From Indolivaga macrotermitis (lineage in GTDB: Bacteria > Bacteroidota > Bacteroidia > Bacteroidales > Dysgonomonadaceae): 64,000 nucleotides of DNA. The stretch covers positions 1 through 64,000 of the forward strand of contig NZ_FQUC01000001.1 of assembly GCF_900128985.1 (NCBI RefSeq). Direction: 5' to 3'. The position numbers and the translations under genes were made by a program. This document shows, in pieces, positions 5,666 through 13,985 of this stretch. The notes below the pieces were generated by a model that was given only the letters and a program-made list of their open reading frames with translations, did not search any database and was not told the DNA's origin. How positions within the stretch are numbered: the first letter of the stretch is position 1; each line of letters begins with the position of its first letter.

Positions 5666-8257
5666 CTATACTATTTCTGCCATATCAAATAACGCAGGAA
5701 TATCTACATTCTGTTCGGCTCCCTGACAATAAACTACTCCATCCGTGAAATAGCTAGGGTTCAATTCAAATCCCAATCCTTTACGACCTTTCAAAACGGC
5801 ACGATAAGGAACGGTATAAAGTCCGGCAAATTCATCAAGAACGATCTCTCCGGGATTACTTAATTGCTCAATAGCTCTATCTGCAATATCAAATTGCATC
5901 GGGCATAAGTGCATTTCTTTTCCTTTGCTCCATTGTGAGCCATTAAGCGTTCTCATTCGTGTAACATCCGTCCAGACTTCATCGCTCCAACTCTGAGGTT
6001 GTAACAGCATAAATCCGGAAGGAAGTTTACCGTGTAGTTCTAATGTTTCTGCAATCTTTACGATATATTCAAAATCCCATATTTCGTTTAGAGAATATTT
6101 TTTGAACGTTTGAAATATCTGTTTCGGATCAAGCTTAGCCAATTCTTCCGGTGTTATTCCTCGATTGCCAGAGCTTCGAGTATATCCCGCTGCATCAAGT
6201 TGCCATCGAGCACGTGAATATCCGCTTTCATTATTCCACTCACCGTCCTTACAAATGCGTTTTTCTTTTACCACCGGTATATCAGCATAGGCATTTGTCC
6301 GATCGGTTTGAGGTTTGCGAAAATAAAGAAGATACTCCGGCATACCTACTCCCATCTTAGAGCCATCTTTACATTGCTCCGTCCATCCTAAACGATAGGT
6401 TTGATTATTTTCTCTTACAACATCGGTAACGATCGTTTTCATACCCATGTAGGCAAAGCCATGCTTTTTGTAATGGTTGATCGCATCCAAATGAAAAGGA
6501 TAAACTTCTTGACAACCCATGCCCGATAATCCCATCGGAACAATACGATCTTTAACATGTACAACAGCAAATCGACCAGGCATTAAAACTCTAAATTTAT
6601 TTGGTGTTAAATAATCCATTTGTCGCCAGAACTCTTCGTTGCTTTCTGAGTGTCCGAAATCTGCATAGTTGGGTGAATATTCGTATTGAGAAGAAAAAGG
6701 TATAGATGTTAACCCTAAGCCTACCGAGTTATCGGGATACAATTCAGCATTGGCCAATTCAATAACATTATCGTTATTTACAGCTGTGAAGTTTTTGCCT
6801 TTTACCTCAATTCTTTCTACTCCCATTTTTCGGGCCAGATGTTGAGCCATTTCGGTATGGGATAAACCGTATTGTTTTATTATATCAGTCATGATTTTTA
6901 GTTGTTTGATGTGATTTTTCCACTTCTTCTCTAATGATTTACGCACACCTCGTTCAGCTTCTGTATAAATCAAATCTACTCTTACTTCATGTCGTTGTAG
7001 GAACCGTTGTAATCGATGAAGTGATTGTATAAAATCGTTGAATTTGTAGCCTATACCCAAATATATAGCCCAATGACAAAAGCGTTGAAAGTTACAGCCC
7101 GATCCTGCAATAACTGGTTTTGCCGCTAATTCTGGAATATGCCCGTAAGAGAAATCGTGAATCGCTTTTTCTCTTTTTTCATAATCTTGCGATCCATAGA
7201 TTGATGTTATACCAGGTACCGCTTTTTCGATAGCTCTCCTTTCATCTTCCAAGTCATGCCAGATTATACGATGAGCATCGGGTGATTCTGCTCGCAATTC
7301 CATCATCTTAGCAATACGAGCATCAAGGCTTTCTCTTTTCTCCTTAGCTGATTGTTGTAGGCCTAGAGCTGTATCTTTAAATAGCATGAATTGTCCGCTC
7401 TTCTCAACTGAAGCTTGGCTGTGATCTGTCGGTATCTCATGCCAACGCAAATCAAGTTCAGGAAGGATGTAACCTTCATCATCTGCCGGATTTCCTGTTA
7501 TATCTGATGGTTTGGTAATAAACAAGGCCCATGAAGAAACCCAAAGCCAGAACTCTTCTTCTCGATGGGGGTGTAATGTTAGATTATCTGCTTTCGTAGA
7601 ATCTCTTTTAAAGAATCTGGTCTTAGCTTGCGATACATCCATGATCCCGAGAAAGTCAGCATAAGCAAGCAATTCGATATAATCATTCGGCGATGGTGTT
7701 GCAGTGGCCACGAATCGATACTTTATATTTTCGGCTCCACGTCTCATTTGCATAGGACCGGCATCACCGGTAAATAACCGCATAAACTCACGGAATGTTT
7801 TTGAGCCTCCTAATCCACGTAACACAGATGCTTCGTCCAAACTTGCTACATCGAATATACGAGGGTCAAGACGACCGTCACGAATACTTTCATAGTTAGT
7901 TAGATAAATACCGTCTCCGGTCATTTCTGATGCTCTGCGAATAAATTTAGGAGGTTCGTTCCATCCCATAATATCGAAAGAATCTTCAATAAACTCTTGT
8001 CTCACATTTAACGGTAGGACTATTAATCCATTCGATGCACTGGCTTTCTCTAATGTACACCTAACAGCTTCAAGTTGGGTAACGGTCTTATGTAATCCGA
8101 AAGATGCGAAACAAGCTCGTTTACCACCTTCAACCATCCATTTAACAATAAGCTTATTATGTGGCTTCAAGCGTGGGTTAATCTCGTCAAGTTCAATCTT
8201 GAATCCTTGATTGTCGGCTACTTTTATTTTTTGTTTGAGAAACTCTTGATATTCCAT
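5666..8257 (-). CDS. Helicase-DNA methyltransferase fusion protein
   Basis: 863 residues. The N-terminal half is SF2/SNF2 helicase-like: Walker A position FGLHKT (53-58), LDEAS (DEAH-like box), VATATPSPNDY (motif III) and SLHRLQRFLQRHE (motif VI). The C-terminal half is an amino-methyltransferase: catalytic motif IV position TSIPF near residue 520, and the SAM-binding DEFAG at 808-812 with GLGFELNPSYF. Order IV before I is that of beta-class N4/N6 methylases. It probably methylates phage DNA for protection. Walker A has His in place of the last Gly, and motif IV is SIPF not (D/N/S)PP(Y/F), so activity of each half needs care. Similar fusions occur in other phages. Confidence 0.85.
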   Translation of the reverse strand: MEYQEFLKQKIKVADNQGFKIELDEINPRLKPHNKLIVKWMVEGGKRACFASFGLHKTVTQLEAVRCTLEKASASNGLIVLPLNVRQEFIEDSFDIMGWNEPPKFIRRASEMTGDGIYLTNYESIRDGRLDPRIFDVASLDEASVLRGLGGSKTFREFMRLFTGDAGPMQMRRGAENIKYRFVATATPSPNDYIELLAYADFLGIMDVSQAKTRFFKRDSTKADNLTLHPHREEEFWLWVSSWALFITKPSDITGNPADDEGYILPELDLRWHEIPTDHSQASVEKSGQFMLFKDTALGLQQSAKEKRESLDARIAKMMELRAESPDAHRIIWHDLEDERRAIEKAVPGITSIYGSQDYEKREKAIHDFSYGHIPELAAKPVIAGSGCNFQRFCHWAIYLGIGYKFNDFIQSLHRLQRFLQRHEVRVDLIYTEAERGVRKSLEKKWKNHIKQLKIMTDIIKQYGLSHTEMAQHLARKMGVERIEVKGKNFTAVNNDNVIELANAELYPDNSVGLGLTSIPFSSQYEYSPNYADFGHSESNEEFWRQMDYLTPNKFRVLMPGRFAVVHVKDRIVPMGLSGMGCQEVYPFHLDAINHYKKHGFAYMGMKTIVTDVVRENNQTYRLGWTEQCKDGSKMGVGMPEYLLYFRKPQTDRTNAYADIPVVKEKRICKDGEWNNESGYSRARWQLDAAGYTRSSGNRGITPEELAKLDPKQIFQTFKKYSLNEIWDFEYIVKIAETLELHGKLPSGFMLLQPQSWSDEVWTDVTRMRTLNGSQWSKGKEMHLCPMQFDIADRAIEQLSNPGEIVLDEFAGLYTVPYRAVLKGRKGLGFELNPSYFTDGVVYCQGAEQNVDIPALFDMAEIV

Positions 8258-8281
8258 AATTAAATATTCGATATAAAATTT

Positions 8282-8932
8282 CTATTCAACATCACCCCAC
8301 AATTTCTTAGCGAGATCATAGTTCTTTTGAGCCTCATTAACGTCTTTCTTTGCGTATGTTAAAGTGTAAGAATGTGATCTTGGATATTTGCCACTCTTTA
8401 AGCCTTGGTGGTATTCAGTCGCAACTTCAAGTTTATGTTCGTAATATTCGATACTTTCGGGCATTGATAGGTTAATATCGTTAGCTCTTTTAGCCCAGTA
8501 CTCAGCTTTACTTTCATGCGATGCAGCTTTATCACTAAGTTCAACTGATTTACCCATAGCATTCCAGCTCTTATTTATGTCACTCCTATGCCTCTTTTCC
8601 GAGTGATGTCCAACCAAAATAGGCTGACCAAATGGAATGTGTTTTACTGCATCATTTGATTTATTAAAATATTCTGTCGATTTCTTTCCTGCCGAGCTGG
8701 CCCACTCCTCATATCTCTCAGCTTTCGCTTTAGCTCTTTCCTGCATATTGTAGCCATCAGCACGAACAATAGAGTAGTAATAGAAACCTTCTCTTTCGAA
8801 TATCAGGTTGAAAACAATACTTTCGTTTTCTTTACCATACTTTGTAGTTACATCAATCATTTCTCCTTTTTCGTGCTTTTCAGTACATTTAGCTAAAAAC
8901 ACATTCGGTACATATTTGTAATAGGTATTCAT
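8282..8932 (-). CDS. DUF3560 domain protein
   Basis: 216 residues. The central motif IPFGQPILVGHHSEKRHR and the preceding alanine/glutamate-rich helix (ERAKAKAERYEEWASSAGKK) identify the DUF3560 family, found mostly on plasmids and phages, with no known activity. The conserved GHHSEKRHR block looks like a nucleic-acid or metal site. The first 70 residues (MNTYYKYVPNVFLAKCTEK) are beta-rich; the C-terminus is helical. It is the gene just before the helicase-methyltransferase. Confidence 0.8.
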   Translation of the reverse strand: MNTYYKYVPNVFLAKCTEKHEKGEMIDVTTKYGKENESIVFNLIFEREGFYYYSIVRADGYNMQERAKAKAERYEEWASSAGKKSTEYFNKSNDAVKHIPFGQPILVGHHSEKRHRSDINKSWNAMGKSVELSDKAASHESKAEYWAKRANDINLSMPESIEYYEHKLEVATEYHQGLKSGKYPRSHSYTLTYAKKDVNEAQKNYDLAKKLWGDVE

Positions 8933-8953
8933 ATAATTTGAATTTTAAAGTTT

Positions 8954-9247
8954 TTATGAGTTTTTAATTATTTCGGCTGCTTCTTCAGGTGATACGCCGT
9001 CTATCCGCAAACTATTTGCATATTCAGCATCGTAGTTACTTGAACCTGCTGCTTGGAAGAAGTGATACCACCATGCGTTTTCGGCTTCGTAGCTCTCTAG
9101 TTTTCTCTCATTAGAATCGAACCTCTTTATTTCTTCATCTGTAAACCTTTTCATCACTGATTTGCTTTTCAGGAATTCTTCCCGATATTCTCTGTGCTGT
9201 CTAAGACTATTTATAAATGTTGTATACTGACTCCTTATCTCTTCCAT
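8954..9247 (-). CDS. Small phage protein, unknown function
   Basis: 97 residues, charged and helical (YREEFLKSKSVMKRFTDEEIKRF), with an aromatic patch ENAWWYHFFQAAG and a C-terminal GVSPEEAAEIIKNS. ATG start, inside the early operon. No known family recognised. Confidence 0.5.
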   Translation of the reverse strand: MEEIRSQYTTFINSLRQHREYREEFLKSKSVMKRFTDEEIKRFDSNERKLESYEAENAWWYHFFQAAGSSNYDAEYANSLRIDGVSPEEAAEIIKNS

Positions 9248-9257
9248 GATTGTAGTC

Positions 9258-9467
9258 TTATTTTATTTCAAGCATCCGAATGCTTTTGTAAATATCTGTT
9301 ACCTGAAAGCCACCTATACTTAGCTCATTCACCTTTTTAATTGACAACTCAACAGCTTGTTTCATAGAGCAGCATTCAGGACGATATAGCTCTACATTCT
9401 GATAGTCTACTGTTTCTTCGTGTATCGTTTTACCGATCAGAGTTATGATGTATATTTTCTTTTCCAT
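9258..9467 (-). CDS. Small phage protein, unknown function
   Basis: 69 residues, MEKKIYIITLIGKTIHEETV at the start, then a PECCSM cysteine pair and a helix (MKQAVELSIKKVNELS). It is probably a small alpha/beta protein. Nothing suggests a specific role. Confidence 0.5.
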   Translation of the reverse strand: MEKKIYIITLIGKTIHEETVDYQNVELYRPECCSMKQAVELSIKKVNELSIGGFQVTDIYKSIRMLEIK

Positions 9468-9476
9468 TTTTAAAGA

Positions 9477-9791
9477 TTATACTGTTAATTTTCCATACTC
9501 ATTTAATATCTCAATAGCTGTATCAATACCACCAGTATCAAAATCATCCCAACGTTCATCGAAATAATAGACATGACCTTCTTCTACATTTGCAGTGTTT
9601 TCGACATCAGCTTCTTGTTTATATACTTCAAAGCAATACCCAGTATTATCACTTGTTTTCGCATATATGCGCCTCATTATTTCGCCGTCTCTCGAATCAT
9701 CTTCTATGATATGTATATTGTCTACAATATCGCCGTGAGTTTCTAATATCTCAGTGGTTAAATCCCACAATAACCGATTCTTACTTTTCAT
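9477..9791 (-). CDS. Small acidic phage protein, unknown function
   Basis: 104 residues, strongly acidic (EDDSRDGEIM, YYFDERWDDFDTGGID). Small acidic early phage proteins are often DNA mimics or inhibitors, but no known example is recognised here, so this is only a remark on composition. Adjacent to the next gene by one base. Confidence 0.5.
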   Translation of the reverse strand: MKSKNRLLWDLTTEILETHGDIVDNIHIIEDDSRDGEIMRRIYAKTSDNTGYCFEVYKQEADVENTANVEEGHVYYFDERWDDFDTGGIDTAIEILNEYGKLTV

Positions 9792-9792
9792 A

Positions 9793-9990
9793 TTATTTGA
9801 TTTTTATTTTATATATTCCAAACTCAGGTACTTCTTCTCCGAAAAACTCGGGAAAAGCATTTACCAATTTGTGTCGGTTCTGTATGTCTGCTTTGTAAAA
9901 TAAATCTCTCAGAGCTACATTGAACGACCCTTCCCCAGTTCGTGTGCCATTGTGCATTTGCATAAAAACACTTTCTATTTTTGTTCCCAT
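9793..9990 (-). CDS. Small phage protein, unknown function
   Basis: 65 residues, containing MQMHNGTRTGEGSFNVALRDLFYKAD and ending PEFGIYKIKIK. It is the first gene left of a divergent intergenic region of 164 bases, so it may have its own promoter. No family recognised. Confidence 0.5.
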   Translation of the reverse strand: MGTKIESVFMQMHNGTRTGEGSFNVALRDLFYKADIQNRHKLVNAFPEFFGEEVPEFGIYKIKIK

Positions 9991-10154
9991 ATCCTTTATT
10001 ATTTAATTGATGGTTTAATTCTATGGTGTAAAACTAACTAATAGTTTAATATTTAGAAAATATAAAGTATTAAAAATATTAAATAATTAAATTGTCAGTT
10101 TGTTTAAAATAATATTATTACATTCGTGGTTAAATAATAGATGTTATAATCACG
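9991..10154. promoter_or_regulatory. AT-rich divergent intergenic region
   Basis: 164 bases between the leftward small-gene block and a rightward XRE gene, the only such divergence inside the early operon. AAACTA (10031-10036) and TAGTTT (10042-10047) form a small palindrome that could be the XRE operator. A TTTG (10099-10102) with TACATTCG (10119-10126) loosely resembles the Bacteroidetes -33/-7 promoter, though the 16-base spacing is short. Tentative. Confidence 0.35.
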
Positions 10155-10412
10155 ATGAATAAAGTTAAACTAAGAGTTAAAGAGCTTTTAAAAGAAAAAG
10201 GAATCACTCAAAAGGAATTTGCCGAAAAACTAGGCATGACAGAAGTTGGATTGTCGAAAGCTATAAACGAAGATGGTAACCCGCCATTAAAAAGGCTTAT
10301 CGAGATTGCAGATGCTTTAGAAGTAGAAATAACTGAATTATTTGCTACCCCTAAACAATCTACATTCAGTTGTCCGAAATGCGGTGCTAATCTTGCCATC
10401 ACTGAGGTGTAA
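10155..10412 (+). CDS. XRE-family regulator with C-terminal zinc knuckle
   Basis: 85 residues. Residues 1-60 are a clear Cro/CI-type helix-turn-helix (LKEKGITQKEFAEKLGMTEV, then LSKAINEDGNPPLKRLIEIA). The C-terminus carries CPKCG (one CxxC), a half zinc knuckle that may dimerise through a shared metal. It is the only + strand gene in the early region, sits head-on to the gene at 10427-10636 and diverges from 9990, so it may act as a local repressor of the small-gene block. Confidence 0.8.
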   Translation: MNKVKLRVKELLKEKGITQKEFAEKLGMTEVGLSKAINEDGNPPLKRLIEIADALEVEITELFATPKQSTFSCPKCGANLAITEV

Positions 10413-10426
10413 AAATCATACTTGTT

Positions 10427-10636
10427 TCAATAGCCTGTTTCAAATTCAACAAGAAGCGATTTTATAATATCATTTATCTGGGTTCCTTTTCCGCAAAGTG
10501 TTTCAGATCGTTCTACGGTTGTAGGATCACCGGTATCTTCGTCAATAAACTCTTCGTTCCAATAACGATATACTGTTTGCGTCAGATACCATCCATTAGC
10601 TTCTTCTACGGGTAATGTTTTCTTTTGTAATTCCAT
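10427..10636 (-). CDS. Small phage protein, unknown function
   Basis: 69 residues, beginning MELQKKTLPVEEANGWYLTQ, with an acidic loop (EEFIDEDTGDPTTVERSE) and an end TQINDIIKSLLVEFETGY. No domain recognised. Its 3' end nearly meets the XRE gene coming from the left. Confidence 0.5.
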   Translation of the reverse strand: MELQKKTLPVEEANGWYLTQTVYRYWNEEFIDEDTGDPTTVERSETLCGKGTQINDIIKSLLVEFETGY

Positions 10637-10640
10637 AATT

Positions 10641-11021
10641 TTAATATCCTGTTTTATTGATTCTTAATTGTTCTCTTTCGTAACTTAAAATAGATCGTAA
10701 GGCATCTACCTGATGAGTTGCAGCAGCATTGAGGCGATCTAGCCAATCAACCAAGTAGGCTTCTTCTTCGGCAATCGAATCTATCAATGTGTTTTGCACT
10801 TTAGCCGACAAACATTGTTCTTTGGCTATATTGATGATTGTATTGCTTATTTCCGAAGCTTTCTTGCGTCTCAAAGCTTTCTTAGCTTCTGCCAACATAA
10901 AGGCTGTACGGCTGATATATGGCATAATAGCGCGGATGCGTTCGAGTACTTCTTCGGGATTTTCAGAACATTCGATGTCGAGACAATCCTGTATTTGTTG
11001 GGCTTCTTGTTGGAGTGTCAT
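10641..11021 (-). CDS. Helical phage protein, unknown function
   Basis: 126 residues, almost wholly helical (MTLQQEAQQIQDCLDIECSE, FMLAEAKKALRRKKASEISN), with no membrane segment. The ATG overlaps the upstream stop (ATGA). Small helical proteins next to recombination genes are frequent in Bacteroidetes phages; the role is unknown. Confidence 0.55.
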   Translation of the reverse strand: MTLQQEAQQIQDCLDIECSENPEEVLERIRAIMPYISRTAFMLAEAKKALRRKKASEISNTIINIAKEQCLSAKVQNTLIDSIAEEEAYLVDWLDRLNAAATHQVDALRSILSYEREQLRINKTGY

Positions 11022-11377
11022 TTCTTCTTACGTATTTTTATTTTTGCATTTTCACACAAGTAGATTATTAAGTCCGCAAGCAAGTCTACAAATTGATCTA
11101 CTATTTGTCCTTGGTCGCTTCTTTTAGAATCGTTATATGAAATTAAATCATAACCCCATCTATCTAAGAAATTAGAAATTCTAACATAGAATCGAGTCTT
11201 TTTCTTCCAGTCAATAAATACAGTTCCATCCTTATGAAAGGACTTATTGAAAGATATGTCCTCAGGGATTAGATTCAATAATTCATATATCTGGAATCCG
11301 TTTATTAACGCAGGTGTAAATCCCAATTTGATGAGATTTTTAGTCCTGTTTTCATCTGTGAATTTGTTTTGTACCAT
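11018..11377 (-). CDS. Phage protein of unknown function
   Basis: 119 residues from ATG 11377 (MVQNKFTDENRTKNLIKLGF); the frame is open to a TTG at 11383, which I reject in favour of the ATG. Basic C-terminus (NAKIKIRKKK) suggests nucleic-acid contact. The start sits in a 15-bp sequence repeated at another gene junction (13085-13099). Confidence 0.55.
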   Translation of the reverse strand: MVQNKFTDENRTKNLIKLGFTPALINGFQIYELLNLIPEDISFNKSFHKDGTVFIDWKKKTRFYVRISNFLDRWGYDLISYNDSKRSDQGQIVDQFVDLLADLIIYLCENAKIKIRKKK

Positions 11378-11379
11378 AA

Positions 11380-12126
11380 TCAATAAGGATTTTTATTAAA
11401 GTCAATTGTCAACCCTTTGAGGGCAATGTGTACGTTTTTCCCAGTCGCTTCTACTACCTTATTTTTGAATAGCTTTGCATCGGAATTCTGAGGGGATAGG
11501 TGTATAAGGACGATATTTTGTACCTCTTTGATATCATTTGCTTTCAGAGCTTCAATAGTTGTTTCTAAGCTCATATGAGATCGGATAACACGCTGATAGC
11601 GTATATTGTCAATCTTACCATCAATAAGATTCTCATTCAATATCCTTTCTTCGTAATTGGCTTCTATCAATATCTGATTAAGACCTTTGAATCGATTGGG
11701 GATGTAGTGAGTATCGGTAACGAACAGGATATTTCCGCTTTCAGGATGATTGATAAGAAAGCCAAGGCAAGGAACATCATGTTTTACTGAGAATGGCATG
11801 ATTTTAAATTCGCCGATCGTAACCTGACGGCCAGCCTCGATAATATGAGTAAAGCCGCCTCTACGATCATCTGCTTTTGACAAGTGTACAGATGTTTCGA
11901 CATTCATTAATAAAGTAATCCCATTCTTTAAATAGTCATTAGCATACTTTGAATGGTCCCCATGGAGATGTGAAACAATTCCTCCCACAACCCTAGATAA
12001 ATTAAAATCGAGAGCTTCTTTGACATCCTTCAGAGGTAAGCCACACTCCAAAAGGAGTGTTTGGCTTTTGCCCTCTAAGATGTACCCATTGCCTTTGCTG
12101 TTTGAGCCTAAGATTTTGAGTTTCAT
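11380..12126 (-). CDS. MBL-fold metallo-hydrolase
   Basis: 248 residues of one metallo-beta-lactamase fold domain. The metal motif SHLHGDHSKYA, then FSVKHDVPCLGF, LFVTDTHYIPN (Asp) and IVLIHLSPQNSD (His) place all five expected ligand regions, close to the YycJ/WalJ type. Phages of other hosts also carry MBL-fold proteins near recT, where they are suspected nucleases. Here it lies three genes downstream of recT and no separate exonuclease gene is visible, so a nuclease role is a reasonable but unproven inference. It overlaps its upstream neighbour by ATGA. Confidence 0.85.
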   Translation of the reverse strand: MKLKILGSNSKGNGYILEGKSQTLLLECGLPLKDVKEALDFNLSRVVGGIVSHLHGDHSKYANDYLKNGITLLMNVETSVHLSKADDRRGGFTHIIEAGRQVTIGEFKIMPFSVKHDVPCLGFLINHPESGNILFVTDTHYIPNRFKGLNQILIEANYEERILNENLIDGKIDNIRYQRVIRSHMSLETTIEALKANDIKEVQNIVLIHLSPQNSDAKLFKNKVVEATGKNVHIALKGLTIDFNKNPY

Positions 12127-12743
12127 ACTGGAACGACTTTATAAAAGGTATAATCAGAATCATCAAATTCACGACAGATACTTATATCTTCTCCTTCTAT
12201 CCAGACAAAGTCACTAGCTCTATCCTTCAATACCTTCATGTAGTTCTCAATATCGCTAAAATCTTTATTTGTAGAATAACAAAGGGCTGTGTCTCCGGCT
12301 TTTAATTCATCTTGAGAACACGGGATAAGTTTACATTGAATGGGATTAATGAATTTTTTGGTATCAATAGGGTTATTTACTATCCACTTGCCCTCATATA
12401 TACCCAAAAATTGACTCTCTCCGAATTTGATAAATAAACCGTCTCCATAGGACGACTTTATGATATTCGGATTCACCATATATATTCCTATTCCTTCAGG
12501 GACTAGTATATCCTCAAATTCAACCTCAGATGGCATATTGCGAATACTAGCAAGGTGTTGCTCATGTTCTTCTTTCGTCTTCATCCAATGCAGGCAATTA
12601 GGATCTTTTGCTATTGTTAGGGCTGAAACCAACCCTAACATTTCGTCCCAACCGAGTTGATCGGAGTATCTATCCCCCTGAACAACATTGAATGCACCAC
12701 CTTCAAGTTTTTCTATTGTGATTGTTTCTACTACTTTTTTCAT
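12123..12743 (-). CDS. Phage protein of unknown function
   Basis: 206 residues, mixed alpha/beta. The region ILVPEGIGIYMVNPNIIKSS, followed by SYGDGLFIKFGESQFLGIY, looks like a small beta-barrel, and ENYMKVLKDRASDFVWIEGE is helical. The stop overlaps the MBL gene start (ATGA). No family recognised. Confidence 0.55.
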   Translation of the reverse strand: MKKVVETITIEKLEGGAFNVVQGDRYSDQLGWDEMLGLVSALTIAKDPNCLHWMKTKEEHEQHLASIRNMPSEVEFEDILVPEGIGIYMVNPNIIKSSYGDGLFIKFGESQFLGIYEGKWIVNNPIDTKKFINPIQCKLIPCSQDELKAGDTALCYSTNKDFSDIENYMKVLKDRASDFVWIEGEDISICREFDDSDYTFYKVVPV

Positions 12744-12746
12744 GGC

Positions 12747-13088
12747 TTAAAATAGATTTATGTGAAAGTGAAACTTATTTAATACGATAAATAGAAGTAT
12801 TGAAATGGTGATTAAAGAATCAACTCTACGTATCCAGATATATTTACCTTTCGGTATGAATCCCATTATGATTATCAATAGAAAGAAATACCATTGAAAA
12901 GAGAGTAATCCAATAAATAATATAATCCAATAATAAAAACTTGCTAAAGTATATATACCCAAATTGGCAGTCATTTTCTCATCTTCTTTAAATCTGTAAA
13001 TTGCATTTACAATACGTTTAGTATCTGATAGTTGAATTATCTCTATAATTGTGCATAATAGAACAGCGATATAAAATATTACTTCCAT
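12747..13088 (-). CDS. Small membrane protein
   Basis: 113 residues from ATG 13088; the open frame reaches a TTG at 13094, which is less likely. Three or four hydrophobic segments are visible (about residues 2-17, 45-60, 62-78 and 90-105), with little soluble sequence. It is encoded directly after recT, an unusual place for a membrane protein; superinfection exclusion is one possibility, with no direct support. Confidence 0.6.
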   Translation of the reverse strand: MEVIFYIAVLLCTIIEIIQLSDTKRIVNAIYRFKEDEKMTANLGIYTLASFYYWIILFIGLLSFQWYFFLLIIIMGFIPKGKYIWIRRVDSLITISILLFIVLNKFHFHINLF

Positions 13089-13090
13089 AA

Positions 13091-13981
13091 TCAATAAGGT
13101 ATTTCGGTTTGAGAATTAGTCGATTGTGCAGGAGCTTCTTGTTGTTGTGCTGGCTCAGGTTCGGTAGCGGCTTGAGGTGCTTCATTTGGGATATCCTCAA
13201 ATGCTATTTCTTCGGCATTGGCTTTATTGAGGACTTCTTGTTTAGCTTCTGACACAACATCTGGCTTTTGCTCGTTATCGTCAGAACCGTTATCACCCAT
13301 CAATGGAGCATCATTTGATGCACGGATAAGAAGTTTTGTCATACGGTTGTAAACCGTCTTAATTGCCATCTGATCTGTAAAGTTTTTGTGTGCTATACTA
13401 CCACCTTTGGCGGCTCCCTGTAACCAAGAATTACGAATCTGATTGATATTCATTATCTCCATATCCTGAGTACCGTCTTCGAGTTCGTAAGTGACATAAG
13501 CACCTATAACATCACCTCCGATAGATGCTAAGTCCTGTTTGTGGTGTATCAGTTTTCTTCTACCATCAACACCAACCTCGAATTTGAAATCGTCTCCATT
13601 GAAAATGGCATTCCCTTTGTGATGCTTTAACCCTCCGTATCGCATAGCTAAAGCGATGTTTCCTGTATATTCCGGATCACAACAAAGCTGGGTTCCTCTT
13701 ACGATGAAGTCACATTGCTTCTTCATGACCGATAAACCGAGAACAATCATTTTTAATAGGGCGTTGGCTATACTTTCCTTGCTACAAACTTCTAAAGCTA
13801 GTTTGCCATCTTTGTTTTTAGTCTCAAGCAACACCAAGTGGGCCGCTTTTAGTGCATTTTCGGGACTGTAATCAGGTGGTAATCTTAATTCCCCTGCTTC
13901 TCTGAATTGGGTAACACGTTGTAGAACTGAGTCGCTAATGCTTTTAGGCAATTGCTGTGTCTGTAATTTATTGTTTTCCAT
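13091..13981 (-). CDS. recT: RecT-family single-strand annealing protein
   Basis: 296 residues. The core (about 10-215) follows the RecT layout: ALKAAHLVLLETKNKDGKLA, CSKESIANALLKMIVLGLS, YTGNIALAMRYGGLK, and the later IAHKNFTDQMAIKTVYNRM helix. The C-terminus (after about 220) is a low-complexity acidic, Q/P/A-rich tail ending in TEIPY. RecT anneals complementary single strands during phage recombination. An SbcC-like ATPase is encoded upstream and an MBL hydrolase downstream. No RecE or YqaJ-type exonuclease gene is visible next to it. Confidence 0.9.
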   Translation of the reverse strand: MENNKLQTQQLPKSISDSVLQRVTQFREAGELRLPPDYSPENALKAAHLVLLETKNKDGKLALEVCSKESIANALLKMIVLGLSVMKKQCDFIVRGTQLCCDPEYTGNIALAMRYGGLKHHKGNAIFNGDDFKFEVGVDGRRKLIHHKQDLASIGGDVIGAYVTYELEDGTQDMEIMNINQIRNSWLQGAAKGGSIAHKNFTDQMAIKTVYNRMTKLLIRASNDAPLMGDNGSDDNEQKPDVVSEAKQEVLNKANAEEIAFEDIPNEAPQAATEPEPAQQQEAPAQSTNSQTEIPY

Positions 13982-13985
13982 AATC

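Noticed and set aside
5373-8257. Classical type II restriction-modification pair
   Set aside because: The HNH protein is a minimal 96-residue domain without a DNA-recognition region, and such proteins are common alone in phages. Kept only as an alternative.
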